A stretch of 64,000 bases of DNA from Caldicellulosiruptoraceae bacterium PP1 (GCA_041320695.1 JBGGOQ010000002.1:271618-335617), one strand, 5' to 3'; shown: positions 51,932-61,365, counted from the stretch's first letter. Notes: generated by a model not told the origin, from the sequence alone. Translations and numbers: made by a program.

Positions 51932-52210
51932 ATGATTTCTGTTTATATAGAAAATATTATCAAGATATTTAATTGGGATGTTATTACTAGGATGTATGGC
52001 AGTTCTCATAGTTCTATTATAGGGTTCTTATCAAGTGAATGGATTAAAAATTCTCAAGAGCATTCTATATTAGATGGTGCCCCCTCTCCGTTTGTCGGCA
52101 AGGGAATAAAAGGGCAAAAGAACGCAGATATTCTATTATGTAAAGGAGATAAGCCCTTGATCCACTGGGGACGGTTCTTATTGACTCATAATGACAACTA
52201 TTACCAGTAA
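51932..52210 (+). pseudogene. Truncated protein interrupted by a REP-like repeat
   Basis: About 92 residues from ATG 51932. Reads sensibly (MISVYIENIIKIFNWDVITRMYG ... GKGIKGQKNADILLCKGDKPLI) up to codon 76. Then the frame enters the REP-like element at 52158 and ends IHWGRFLLTHNDNYYQ. The preserved end, with NADILL before KPL, looks like the first strands of a PD-(D/E)XK-type domain, expected to continue with a VVEVE-like strand. The rest of the gene is lost. Confidence 0.55.
52158..52188 (+). repeat. REP-like element, diverged copy inside a gene
   Basis: TGATCCACTGGGGACGGTTC and the following TTATTGACTCA keep the core GGGGACGGTT and weakened arms TGATCCA/TGACTCA of the complete copy at 61366-61402. 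Confidence 0.7.
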
Positions 52211-52597
52211 AATGATTTTAGTCCTTAATTGTTATTTCATAAGAGAAGTCAATTTACTGATAGTTTGTGGAATTTATAGAAAATACAAATACTTATATTA
52301 AGGAAATGACATATAATGAAGTCTATGCTTTAATTTTAAGTTTGCTATTTGTGAAAGATAAGATAGTGAAAGGCATCTCTATTGACTGATGAATTTTTGT
52401 CAGATTATTTTTATTTATTGATGAATATAAAATATTTACGATATTTATTTTTATTTTAAAAATATAAATTGATGCTTATTGAATAATTTGTCATTTTACA
52501 AATAATTCAAATGAACTACTAATACTTAAACTTTACAATAATTAGATTATTGCTTTATTATTTATTGGTAATACTAGTTTAGAAAGGAAGTCTATAC
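52211..52597. other. Gene-free AT-rich stretch before the helicase gene
   Basis: Strongly AT-rich with no open frame, hairpin or repeat that I can support. It contains the promoter region for the helicase gene but no clear -35/-10 pair. Confidence 0.5.
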
Positions 52598-55500
52598 ATG
52601 GATATTAGAGATAAGGTTTGCAAGATATTTGAATATCTTTTAGCTGTAAAGAATTTAAATGAAAAGGTAATTAGTAATATTGAGCAGTTTGATGATGTAA
52701 TTTGGCAAAGAGATATACCAGAATATGAAGGATGTTTTTTAAATGGCAGTGGAAGATATAAGGAAGCATGGTTAGAGGTTCATAAACAGAATATACCAGA
52801 AGCTCCGCAATTACCAGAAATATTAAGTGGCTGGGTAACTTATTGGTCTGATCCTGAAAAAGAACCAATAGTTAAAGAACAAATTACCAAAAAAAATAAA
52901 GTTATAGACAAGCAGCTAATTAACAATGAAAATTCTTTTTCTAATAATAACGATTTCTTGGGGGAAAAAGATAAATTAGATTACGAAAAATTCGAAGATG
53001 ATCCAAAAAGGGTAGAAACATTTAATGAATGGATTAAGAATAAATGGCGTCCTTGGGCAAAAGAAGCTTTACCTAAAAAAAGAATTCAGAAATTATATAC
53101 AAAATTATTTACATTACATCAAAGAATTCAGCGTGAAGGGGGAGATGTTGAACTTGCGTGGGGGCATGGTTTGTTAACATGGAATATTAATTCAAATGAT
53201 ATTAAAAGACCTTTACTTGTAACATCATTAGAATTACAGTTTGATGCTAAAAATGGGATTTTTATATTGTTGCCAACTAGTAAAGGAACCAATATAGAAA
53301 TTGATATGCTTAATAATATTGAAATACCATATATTAAGAGGCTACAAGAAATTGTATTAGAATTTCCAAAATTAGAAATAAGTGTTTGGGATAAAGAGTT
53401 AATTGAACCAATATTAAAGGAGATAGTTCATACGATAAATCCTGAAGGTATATATTCAGAGGAAGATCTTCCTTCCCAAAATATATGGGATGTTCCAGTA
53501 GTTACATATTCGTCTGTTATATTTTTAAGGGAAAATAGTGGACGTTTATGGCAAGCTGAAATAATTAATGTGATAGATAAAATAAAAAATGGCTATCCTA
53601 TTCCTGATACTATTGAATTACTTGCTACTGATAATCTAGAAGAATGTCTGAAAAAACATGAAACAAATGATAATCAAAATAATTGGGGTTCAGTTGGAGA
53701 AGATTTATTATTTCCTCTTCCAGTAAATAATGAACAAAAATTAATTGCACAGAAATTAGCTATAAGTCCTGGGGTAGTTGTTCAGGGTCCACCTGGTACT
53801 GGAAAGAGCCATACAATTGCTAATTTAATTTGCCATCTGCTAGCACATGGGAAAAGAGTGTTAGTGACTAGCGAAAAAGAGAGAGCATTGCGGGTTCTAA
53901 GAGATAAGATTCCACATGAAATTAGGCATTTATGTGTAAGTGTGTTAGGAGGAGATTCAGCTTCTGTAAAGGAATTGGAGAATTCAATAGAAAATATCAC
54001 TGAAAATATTGATAGTTACAATCCTCAATTATTAAAAAGAGAGATAGAGAGGTTGAGAAGTGAGTTATTTGAAACAAGGAAAAGAAAGATACGATATCAA
54101 AATTTAATTAAACAGGCAGGTGAATTGGAAAACAAAAAAGTAATTATTGGTAATTACGAAATGACCCCTTTGGAAATGGCTAAATGGCTTAAAGAAAATG
54201 TTGAGCATAACTGGATACCTGATTCTATAAGAGTAGATCAAGAATGCCCTTTATCTGAAGTAGAGATAAAAAAGTTTTTTGAATTAGCAGGAAAGTTAAG
54301 GACGAGCGATAAAGAAAGTTTAGAAAAAAGGAGACCCAAAATTTCAGGATTACCTGATCCACATGAATTCAATGGAAATGTATTGAATATTAGATACCTT
54401 GAACAGCAAATAGTGGAAAAATCTAATTATATAAATGATTGGAATGTATCTCAAAATGTCTCTTCCGAAATAGATACATATAAACAAATGATTTTGTCTA
54501 TAATTAGTGAACTAAAAGAGTTAAACGAACCTTGGATGCACTTTATTATGAAGGATTCAATATTAGGTGCTGACAGGAAAGAATTGTGGGACGTATTTTC
54601 TAAGGAAAGTCGTGATCGGATAAAGCATTTAAAAAAACTTGATATGGAATTGATAGAGCATGAAGTTGTTTTTTCTGATAATATTGATTATACAATTGCA
54701 AAGGAAGACTTAAAGGCTTTAAAGGAAAGACTAAAAGGTACTAAACAGATTAGTTGGTTTTTTAAGAACATTATAGGCCGAAAATATGCATATTTAATTG
54801 ATAAAAGTCAAATATCTTTAGACTATCATGAAATAAAAAATGAAAATGATGTTGATATAATACTCAAATATATAGAGAAAAATGAGATTAAAAATAAGCT
54901 AATATTAAAATGGAATAACATAATGAAAGACATTGGAGGACCGCAATTGTCTAATTCAATATCAAGGTTTAATTTCTATGTAGAAGAACTTATAGCTAAA
55001 CTAGAAAAAGGATTACAATGGAATGATAATGTTGTAAAACCTCTGCAAAATTTTTTAAAAGACTTAGGCATTCCAGAAATACCTGATTGGACAGATATAA
55101 ATTTGTTTGAAAAACTTTATAAAGGGATATTGGTGCTTGAATTAGAGAAGAAATGGAATAATGCCAAAACATTTTTTGACAGATTAAAAACTATATTAAT
55201 TGGCGGGATGAAAACAAACAATATTCATCCGAGCTGGATAAATCTTTTAAATGCTTGTGAAGCAAAAGATTCAGAATTATGGAGTAAAGAATATAGGGAG
55301 ATTGAACGTCTTGAAAGGTTAGAAGAAGATTATTATATTTATTCAAGCCTAAAAGATAGGCTTGAAGTAGTAGTACCTAAATGGGTAAGAATGATAATTG
55401 AACAAGGTGGAAATGGGGAAGTTTTAATACCACCTGATGATTGGAAATTAGCATGGCAATGGAGACAATGTGATACTTACCTAAAAGAGATAAAAGAAAC

Positions 55501-57007
55501 AGGTAATATAGAGAAAATTAGTAATATACTAAAGGAGGAAGAAAAAAAAGAATCTAATATCTTAAAAGAACTTGTTGAAAAATCTACTTGGCTTGCACAA
55601 ATTGAAAGAATTACACATGAGCAAAAAAGAAGCCTGCATGCATTTGTACAAGCAGTTAGGAAAATTGGTAAAGGAACAGGTAAATATGCTAATATGTACC
55701 GAAAAGAAGCAAGAGAAGAAATGCAGATTTGTAAAGGAGCCATTCCAGTTTGGATAATGCCAATACAAAAAATAATAGAGAATATAAAGCTTACAGATGA
55801 TTTATTTGATGTAATAATTGTGGATGAAAGCAGTCAGAACAATTTATTTGCTTTATGTACTTTACTGAGAGCAAAAAAAGCTGTTATAGTTGGAGATGAT
55901 AATCAAATAAGCCCTGAAAGTATTGGAATAAATGTGGAGGACCTGTATCAACTTATACAACGGTATTTAACTGGAATAATACCTCATGCTAACAGGTTTG
56001 AATTGACTACAAGCTTGTATGATATTTCGAGTCAAATTTTCGAAAACAAAATTGTATTAAAAGAACATTTTAGAAGTGTCCCTGAAATAATACAATTTAG
56101 TAATGATTTAATGTATGAAGGGAAAGTAATACCGTTAAGACTGCCAATTTCTCATGAGATATTTAACCCACCTGTATCAGCAATATTTGTAGATGAAGGG
56201 TATGTGGAAGAATTTACTTCTAAAGATATAAATAAACCTGAAGCAGAAGCCATAGTAAATCATATTATGAAACTTTGTTCTGAACCCAAATACCATGGAA
56301 AGTCAATAGGGGTTATTTCTCTTCAAGGGAATGATCAAGCAGAACTAATTGAAGAGCTTTTAAGAGAGACTATTGGAGAAAAAGAAATGGTTGAAAGAAA
56401 GCTTATATGTGGTGATGCTTATTTCTTCCAAGGTGATGAAAGAGATATAATTATACTTTCAATGGTTATTGCACCAAATAAGAGATTTAGGGCATTGACC
56501 AGGCGTTCTGATTATCAAAGGTTTAATGTTGCTGCAAGCAGGGCAAGGGATCAGATGTTTTTATTTCACTCAGTACAATTAAAGGACATAAACAATCATG
56601 AATGTGCAAGATATCGTTTGCTACAATATTGTCAAAATCCATATAGAGTACAACAAAAAATAGATGAAGTTAAACATCTATTTGAATCAAAATTTGAAGA
56701 AGATGTTTATAGAATTATTAGTGCTCGTGGATATAGAGTAATACCTCAAGTAAAAGTTGCTAATTTAGGTAAGAGAATTGATTTAGTAATAGAAGGAATT
56801 TACAATAGATTGGCAATAGAATGCGATGGAGATAAATGGCACGGTATTGATAAATGGGAAGAAGATATAGAACGTCAGTGCATTTTGGAAAGAGTTGGTT
56901 GGACATTTTGGCGTGTGAGAGGGAGTGAATTTTATAGAGACCCTGAAGAAGCTATGAAATCGCTATGGGTAAAGCTAAATGAAATGGGCATAAAACCAAT
57001 AGAATAA
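52598..57007 (+). CDS. Large SF1 helicase with C-terminal Vsr/DUF559-like nuclease
   Basis: 1469 residues, ATG with AAAGGAAG. Residues 1-350: no recognised family, with a low-complexity charged linker around 85-130. SF1 helicase: Walker A GPPGTGKSHTI (397-407), a long coiled insertion (about 460-1040) between lobes, Walker B VDESSQ (1075-1080), GDDNQISPES, then FFQGDERDIIILSMV and the arginine motif NVAASRARDQ (about 1310-1319). C-terminus: Asp1395 in RIDLVIEG and Glu1408 in LAIECDGDKWH form a Vsr/MTES_1575/DUF559-type nuclease. The domain order recalls single-gene defence proteins such as Hhe (helicase plus Vsr-like nuclease), but I do not see a DUF4011 domain. No partner gene is adjacent. 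Its AT-rich composition differs from the hsd genes, so it was acquired separately. Confidence 0.85.
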   Translation: MDIRDKVCKIFEYLLAVKNLNEKVISNIEQFDDVIWQRDIPEYEGCFLNGSGRYKEAWLEVHKQNIPEAPQLPEILSGWVTYWSDPEKEPIVKEQITKKNKVIDKQLINNENSFSNNNDFLGEKDKLDYEKFEDDPKRVETFNEWIKNKWRPWAKEALPKKRIQKLYTKLFTLHQRIQREGGDVELAWGHGLLTWNINSNDIKRPLLVTSLELQFDAKNGIFILLPTSKGTNIEIDMLNNIEIPYIKRLQEIVLEFPKLEISVWDKELIEPILKEIVHTINPEGIYSEEDLPSQNIWDVPVVTYSSVIFLRENSGRLWQAEIINVIDKIKNGYPIPDTIELLATDNLEECLKKHETNDNQNNWGSVGEDLLFPLPVNNEQKLIAQKLAISPGVVVQGPPGTGKSHTIANLICHLLAHGKRVLVTSEKERALRVLRDKIPHEIRHLCVSVLGGDSASVKELENSIENITENIDSYNPQLLKREIERLRSELFETRKRKIRYQNLIKQAGELENKKVIIGNYEMTPLEMAKWLKENVEHNWIPDSIRVDQECPLSEVEIKKFFELAGKLRTSDKESLEKRRPKISGLPDPHEFNGNVLNIRYLEQQIVEKSNYINDWNVSQNVSSEIDTYKQMILSIISELKELNEPWMHFIMKDSILGADRKELWDVFSKESRDRIKHLKKLDMELIEHEVVFSDNIDYTIAKEDLKALKERLKGTKQISWFFKNIIGRKYAYLIDKSQISLDYHEIKNENDVDIILKYIEKNEIKNKLILKWNNIMKDIGGPQLSNSISRFNFYVEELIAKLEKGLQWNDNVVKPLQNFLKDLGIPEIPDWTDINLFEKLYKGILVLELEKKWNNAKTFFDRLKTILIGGMKTNNIHPSWINLLNACEAKDSELWSKEYREIERLERLEEDYYIYSSLKDRLEVVVPKWVRMIIEQGGNGEVLIPPDDWKLAWQWRQCDTYLKEIKETGNIEKISNILKEEEKKESNILKELVEKSTWLAQIERITHEQKRSLHAFVQAVRKIGKGTGKYANMYRKEAREEMQICKGAIPVWIMPIQKIIENIKLTDDLFDVIIVDESSQNNLFALCTLLRAKKAVIVGDDNQISPESIGINVEDLYQLIQRYLTGIIPHANRFELTTSLYDISSQIFENKIVLKEHFRSVPEIIQFSNDLMYEGKVIPLRLPISHEIFNPPVSAIFVDEGYVEEFTSKDINKPEAEAIVNHIMKLCSEPKYHGKSIGVISLQGNDQAELIEELLRETIGEKEMVERKLICGDAYFFQGDERDIIILSMVIAPNKRFRALTRRSDYQRFNVAASRARDQMFLFHSVQLKDINNHECARYRLLQYCQNPYRVQQKIDEVKHLFESKFEEDVYRIISARGYRVIPQVKVANLGKRIDLVIEGIYNRLAIECDGDKWHGIDKWEEDIERQCILERVGWTFWRVRGSEFYRDPEEAMKSLWVKLNEMGIKPIE

Positions 57008-57126
57008 ATAACAATTCTCTATGTAATTTATTACTGAGATATCATAAAAATGATTAATTCAAAGCTCAGAAAATTAAACTATTAAGGTAATTAATGTTAT
57101 AATAAAATTTGTATCAATAACAATAC

Positions 57127-57195
57127 AAACCTTCTTCTTAGCAAGAATTAGCTATTTATAACTAATATGTTAAGAAGGAGGTTTTTATGAATTTT
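57127..57195 (+). terminator. Long hairpin terminator after the helicase gene
   Basis: AAACCTTCTTCTTA and TAAGAAGGAGGTTT form a stem with one mismatch, enclosing an inner TTAG/CTAA hairpin, and are followed by TTATGAATTTTTTT. It lies 120 bases after the stop. Confidence 0.65.
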
Positions 57196-57331
57196 TTTAG
57201 CAGTTAAACAATCGGTAATTTATTAAAGAAAATAATGTCAAAACATCATCACCCTATATAAAAGTCTAACAAAATTTTACTACTACTTATAAATACTTGC
57301 CCTTATATTATATTTGCTCTAACATCTATAT

Positions 57332-57352
57332 ATTACAGTAATATAATATTAC
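57332..57352. promoter_or_regulatory. Overlapping palindromes upstream of the XRE gene
   Basis: ATTAC-A-GTAAT (57332-57342) overlaps GTAATAT-A-ATATTAC (57338-57352), giving three regularly placed half sites directly before the ribosome site. This is a likely autoregulatory operator for the XRE protein. Confidence 0.55.
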
Positions 57353-57369
57353 AAAAGGAGGGTTTGATG

Positions 57370-57759
57370 ATGTCAAAGCATACTCCTATTGGATTACAAA
57401 TTAAAAATTTTAGGGAAGAAAAAGGATTAAGTCAGAATGAAGTAGTAGAAAGACTTGCTGAAAAGGGTATAAACATGAGCAGAGAAACATTGAGCAAAAT
57501 AGAAAACGGCAACAGGGCTTTATCGGCCATGGAGTTAAATGCTATATGCAAAGTTCTTAATATAGACATAAACGTTTTTTTTGAAGAAAATGAAGATGAC
57601 GATTTAGTTACACTTTTCAGGAGGAAAAATTATTCAGAGAAAACTCTTGAAGAAGTGGAGAAACTTCAGGATGTGATAAAGATGTTTATTTATCAGAAGA
57701 AAATATACAATGGAGAATTTAAATCACAAAAGAAAAAGCCACTGTGGGAGGAATGTTAA
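57370..57759 (+). CDS. XRE-family regulator of the ImmA operon
   Basis: 129 residues. Start ATG 57370 is seven bases after GGAGG; ATG 57367 and TTG 57364 are too close. A Cro/C1 HTH (IGLQIKNFREEKGLSQNEVVERL ... MSRETLSKIENGNRALSAMEL) is followed by a short acidic region and a helical tail. It overlaps the next gene by up to 16 bases in another frame. It is expected to be the DNA-binding partner cleaved by, or co-acting with, the ImmA/IrrE protein. Confidence 0.88.
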   Translation: MSKHTPIGLQIKNFREEKGLSQNEVVERLAEKGINMSRETLSKIENGNRALSAMELNAICKVLNIDINVFFEENEDDDLVTLFRRKNYSEKTLEEVEKLQDVIKMFIYQKKIYNGEFKSQKKKPLWEEC

Positions 57760-57761
57760 AA

Positions 57762-58553
57762 TTGCAAAAGAATAAATTAAATCTCCCAGAAGAATCCTTC
57801 AGGTTACAAATAAAAGATTTAGCAGAAGATGTAAGGATAAAATTTGCGAGAAAAGGACTTTCTGATATATTTGATATAATATCAGAAGCTGCATTTCTAA
57901 TAAGAAAACCATTAGATATAGATGAATTATCAGGTTTTAGCACCTATTTTGAGGGACAATTTATTATCTATTTAAACAGTAATTTTACTTTGGGACATGA
58001 ACGCTATACCGGTGCACATGAACTATACCATCTTATTTATGATGCTGATATTCTGAAAAAAGAAAAAATCTTTATAGATAATACAAAGCATAAAGAGGAA
58101 GATACAAAACCAGATGTATTTGCTTCCGAATTTTTAATGCCAGAAGATTATGTAAAAGAAGTATTTTATAAAATCGTTAATGTAGATAAAGATAGTGTTT
58201 TGCCTAGGCATATCATTAGAATGCACAATTTTTTTAAAGTAAGTTACAAGGCTATGTTAAAAAGGCTTATACAACTTGATTTATGTTCTCCTGACAAATA
58301 TGAGGAACTTTTAGAAATCTGTTCACTGGAAAATGCAGAACAACTCCAAGCTTTAACCAGAAGAGAAGGATATAGTATAGATTTGATTACACCATCAAGA
58401 GTAACATATGTACCCAAAGAATATATTGAGTTTATAAAAACCAACTACGAAAGAGGGAATATCTCATACAAGAACATGAAATACTGCTTTGAATTTATCG
58501 GACTGACTCCTGAACAATTTGGATATGAGTATCCAAAGGAAGAGGATTTTTAA
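57762..58553 (+). CDS. ImmA/IrrE-family metallo-endopeptidase
   Basis: About 263 residues; TTG 57762 has GGAGG ten bases upstream, with GTG 57744 and ATG 57753 as alternatives. The zinc motif GAHELYHLIYD (HExxH) and the downstream Glu in FASEFLMPEDYV are the gluzincin ligands of ImmA/IrrE proteins, which cleave or antagonise XRE repressors in response to a signal. The C-terminal third (about 180-263) has a helical domain of unknown role. It is coupled with the XRE gene and followed at once by a broken PIN gene. Confidence 0.88.
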   Translation: MQKNKLNLPEESFRLQIKDLAEDVRIKFARKGLSDIFDIISEAAFLIRKPLDIDELSGFSTYFEGQFIIYLNSNFTLGHERYTGAHELYHLIYDADILKKEKIFIDNTKHKEEDTKPDVFASEFLMPEDYVKEVFYKIVNVDKDSVLPRHIIRMHNFFKVSYKAMLKRLIQLDLCSPDKYEELLEICSLENAEQLQALTRREGYSIDLITPSRVTYVPKEYIEFIKTNYERGNISYKNMKYCFEFIGLTPEQFGYEYPKEEDF

Positions 58554-58554
58554 C

Positions 58555-58698
58555 ATGAAATATACAGGTGCTATTTCTGATGCTGATATTCTTATTAATT
58601 TAGCCGAGGTGAACAGATTAGATATTCTTGAACTTTTATTTAAAGAAATTATCATACCTCACACACAACAATATTATAGCTTTATGTGTTTATTTTAG
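58555..58698 (+). pseudogene. Truncated PIN-domain gene
   Basis: Starts one base after the ImmA stop. ISDADILINLAEVNRLDILELLF then IIIP is the start of a PIN-type nuclease (first metal Asp in SDADILI). After about residue 37 the sequence changes to HTQQYYSFMCLF and ends, without the other acidic residues. It is the third gene of the operon, broken by a rearrangement at about 58665. Confidence 0.7.
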
Positions 58699-58990
58699 TA
58701 AAATTACAAAAAATGAAGCAGAAAATATTTTTAATAAAATTAATATTATAGTTCAAATGTTAACATTACCTAAAAACTATAATTCATATCCTAAAATCAG
58801 TATTATTTGTAATAATATTAATGAATTTAAAATGAATTTTTCCAAGATTCCATTTAATGGTGAACAGGTGGATCAAATATTTGAGTTTTATTTTAAAGAA
58901 ACAGAAGAACATATTAAATTTATTATTATAGGTAATTCTTTAGAAGCCACAATAATATGCGAAAATATTGAGGTTTCAAAAATACAATAA
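58628..58990 (+). pseudogene. Remnant ORF joined to the broken PIN gene
   Basis: 120 codons overlapping the PIN fragment in another frame. The real-looking part begins at about 58665 (NIIALCVYFSKITKNEAENI ... MLTLPKNYNSYPKISIICNN). No family recognised. It seems to be the C-terminal half of a gene now missing its start. Confidence 0.4.
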
Positions 58991-59031
58991 CTCGATGCCA
59001 ATTGTTTCAATAACAGATTTTGTTAATAAAC

Positions 59032-59062
59032 AAATGTTGGGATTATCCATCCCAACATTTGT
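59032..59062. terminator. Bidirectional hairpin between the PIN remnant and the Uma2 gene
   Basis: A 12-bp perfect stem AAATGTTGGGAT / ATCCCAACATTT with loop TATCC lies between two converging genes. Both flanks are T/A-rich but imperfect. Confidence 0.75.
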
Positions 59063-59091
59063 TATAAGACCTTTTTTAACAATTACACTGT

Positions 59092-59664
59092 TTACCTAAC
59101 CACGCTAAAAACATCATCTACTGACAAGCTAAATTCCTCAAAGACTTTTATTGCCATTCCACTTGTGTATGTGTTACAAGAGAGGTATTTTTTATTAATG
59201 TTGTTACTATAAACGATGATACAACCTTCTGAAATGTCAACAATCCAATATTCAGGCACTCTAAATTTTTCATAGACAGATAGCTTTATACCTTTATCTC
59301 TATGCTGCGTGTTATATGATAGTATTTCAATAATTAAACGTGGTGTGCCTTTATATTTTAAACCTTCAAATTTATTAGGATTGCAGCAAACCATAATATC
59401 TGGTTGGAATTCGTATATTTCATTTTTACTTTCAAAAATAACTGCTATATCACTTGTAAAAACTTCACATGTTCCACCAAAACCAAAATGATTAATAAGA
59501 CTTGTAGCAATTTTGTTTTTAACTCTATCATGGTTAGGGTGAACTGGTGACATGCAAAAGATAAAACCATTATCATATTCAACTTTAAACTGAGTTTCTT
59601 TCTGTTGATATTTCAAAAAATCATCATATGAATAATATTCATATTTGCTATTATTTTGTTCCAT
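59092..59664 (-). CDS. Uma2-family endonuclease (DUF820)
   Basis: 190 residues from ATG 59664 (AGGGG eight bases upstream; a frame to 59721 has no site). The PD-(D/E)XK-like Uma2 core is visible: YEFQPDIMVCCNPNKF (Asp), then GTPRLIIEILSYNT (Glu) and RDKGIKLSVYEKFRVPEYWIVD. The family is abundant in Chloroflexi, cyanobacteria and thermophilic Firmicutes; its function is not known. Monocistronic, 27 bases from the nitroreductase gene. Confidence 0.88.
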   Translation of the reverse strand: MEQNNSKYEYYSYDDFLKYQQKETQFKVEYDNGFIFCMSPVHPNHDRVKNKIATSLINHFGFGGTCEVFTSDIAVIFESKNEIYEFQPDIMVCCNPNKFEGLKYKGTPRLIIEILSYNTQHRDKGIKLSVYEKFRVPEYWIVDISEGCIIVYSNNINKKYLSCNTYTSGMAIKVFEEFSLSVDDVFSVVR

Positions 59665-59748
59665 AAATAATTCCCCTGCTCTTGCTTTTCTATTTATATT
59701 ATACCTGAAAATTTTAATCAATTAAACAATGTGCAATTCTTACTTTTA

Positions 59749-60324
59749 TTACTTAATCCACTCAACTACATTCCAATTCCTCTCACGAGGTTTTTCAGGA
59801 TAGTTATCGGTATAGCCAAGTGTTATTGCCCAGAATGGTTTATAGCCTTCAGGGATTTTCAAAAGCTTTACATATTCATCTGCTTTTTGGCTTGAGAAAA
59901 GCAAACCCACAAAACCTATCCAACATGTAGCAATACCAAGTGATTTTGCTGTAAGAAGGATATTTTGTGTTGCAGCAGCACAATCAACTTGAGACGAACC
60001 TCTGCTTTCCATTCCTGCAACAATTATTAATGTATTTGCACCATGAAATACATTGAAATCTTCTTGAGATGCTCTTTTTTGAAGGTTTTCATCATTTGAA
60101 TTTAGCATGATTTGCCTTATTTCTTCATTCATCTTATTAATAAGCTCTGTATCCTGCACAACAGTAAAAAACCATGGTTGGCCATTATTAGCAGATGGAG
60201 CAAGTATAGCACACTCAAGTAGTTTATTTATCTTTTCTTCTTCAACCTTATTAGGTAAATAACTTCTAACACTTCTTCTTGTTTTTATAGTTTTAATTAC
60301 TTCATTATCAAACAAATTACTCAT
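59749..60324 (-). CDS. Nitroreductase-family oxidoreductase
   Basis: 191 residues. IKTRRSVRSYLPNKV at the N-terminus and CAILAPSANNGQPWFF (FMN phosphate and pyrimidine binding) are the nitroreductase signature; CAAATQNILLTAKSLGIATCWIG the central helix. FMN-dependent and dimeric, reducing nitro groups or quinones; physiological substrate unknown. GAGGTT site before the ATG. Confidence 0.92.
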   Translation of the reverse strand: MSNLFDNEVIKTIKTRRSVRSYLPNKVEEEKINKLLECAILAPSANNGQPWFFTVVQDTELINKMNEEIRQIMLNSNDENLQKRASQEDFNVFHGANTLIIVAGMESRGSSQVDCAAATQNILLTAKSLGIATCWIGFVGLLFSSQKADEYVKLLKIPEGYKPFWAITLGYTDNYPEKPRERNWNVVEWIK

Positions 60325-60621
60325 ATCAATAACCTCCTTTAAATGGAATTATACCATAATATATATTGTTTGTAGTATCTCAAACAATTTTATTGTTTGT
60401 TGTTTTATAGACAGTATGTAAAGATATATTTTAATTTATTTAATTGAGGATACTAATAAAAGATTATTAGAAAAATAAGCTTTGTGTTAGTCAGGATTGT
60501 TGAATTCAATAAAATGTAAACTTCAATAAAGTCTATTGTGTTAAATTACGCTTAATGATACAATGAATAAAAATTTGGATGAATTTTTTATAGTATTGGG
60601 GGATTAAAGAGGAGAAACACA
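60325..60621. other. Intergenic region, no supported feature
   Basis: AT-rich DNA between the divergent nitroreductase and pyrophosphatase-like genes. Contains their promoters, but I cannot single out hexamers with confidence. Confidence 0.4.
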
Positions 60622-60960
60622 ATGCTTGAATATTTAAATAAAAAGGTTAAGGTGATTGTTGATAGACCTTTATGTTCAAAGCAACCAGAGCATGAAATAT
60701 ATTATCTTTTAAATTATGGGTATATCCCAAATACTATTTCAAACGATGGCGAAGAAATTGATGCATATATTATAGGAGAGTTTAAGCCTCTAAAGGAATT
60801 TGAGGGTTTTGTTATTGCCATAATTCATAGGAAAAATGATATTGAAGATAAATTGGTAGTATCAAAGTATCCAGGTAAATACAGCAAAGAACAAATCCAT
60901 ATTTCATTCTATGGTGGGCCTCAACAGGGATGGAATCAATACGTCAGTCTTTCACTTTAG
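60622..60960 (+). pseudogene. Inorganic pyrophosphatase-like gene, truncated and fused
   Basis: 112 codons, ATG after GGAG. Residues 1-93 (KVKVIVDRPLCSKQPEHEIYY ... LNYGYIPNTISNDGEEIDAY) resemble a short pyrophosphatase-like family; DGEEIDAY holds metal-binding acids. At about 60908 the frame enters a copy of lysE (TGGATGGAATCAATAC-like text), changing the tail to PQQGWNQYVSLSL. The normal C-terminus is lost. Confidence 0.65.
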
Positions 60961-61166
60961 GCTTGATTGGTGTTTTGTGTTTTTTTATTGGTCATATCTT
61001 ATCAGACTTTGTATGGTATACAGCAATCTCAACAGCATTTTCTAGAGGGAAGAAGCTTATTAGCGACAATACATACCGATGGATTATTTTATTTTTAGGT
61101 ATATTCATAACTGCTTTTTCAGTGTATTTCATAAGCAGTGGTTGGAAGATGTTGATGATGAAATAA
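60913..61166 (+). pseudogene. C-terminal fragment of a second LysE exporter
   Basis: From MESIRQSFTLGLIGVL to the end (YFISSGWKMLMMK) it aligns with the last 80 codons of the LysE gene at 38259-38903 (MESIRQSYTSGLIGVL ... YFIGSGWKMLQT). Divergence of about 15 percent at protein level suggests a paralogue rather than a fresh copy. It has no start site of its own beyond an internal Met. Confidence 0.8.
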
Positions 61167-61236
61167 TTATAGTTAGAAATTGCCATAATCTATTGAAGAA
61201 TAGAAATACAATAATGAGAATTGTTACACTGCACTA

Positions 61237-61365
61237 ATGGAATTAATAAAGAAATATTCAGAGCAATTTATTGAAAAAGGGAAAGAATACATAGAACAAT
61301 CAGATGATACAGTAAAAATTATAAAAATTTCTATTGAGGCTATTTCAGGAAAGGCAAATAGATAG
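61237..61365 (+). CDS. Short ORF of unknown function, possible remnant
   Basis: 42 codons (MELIKKYSEQFIEKGKEYI, then QSDDTVKIIKISIEAISGKA), amphipathic helical, no clear ribosome site. It ends two bases before the REP-like hairpin, so it may be the tail of a lost gene. Confidence 0.3.
   Translation: MELIKKYSEQFIEKGKEYIEQSDDTVKIIKISIEAISGKANR

Noticed and set aside
55477..55743. Minus-strand ORFs in the helicase gene
   Set aside because: Produced by the reverse complement of a lysine-rich coiled region; low complexity and no start signal.
57219..57300. Possible short gene before the XRE regulator
   Set aside because: Open stretches are under 20 codons and carry no ribosome site.
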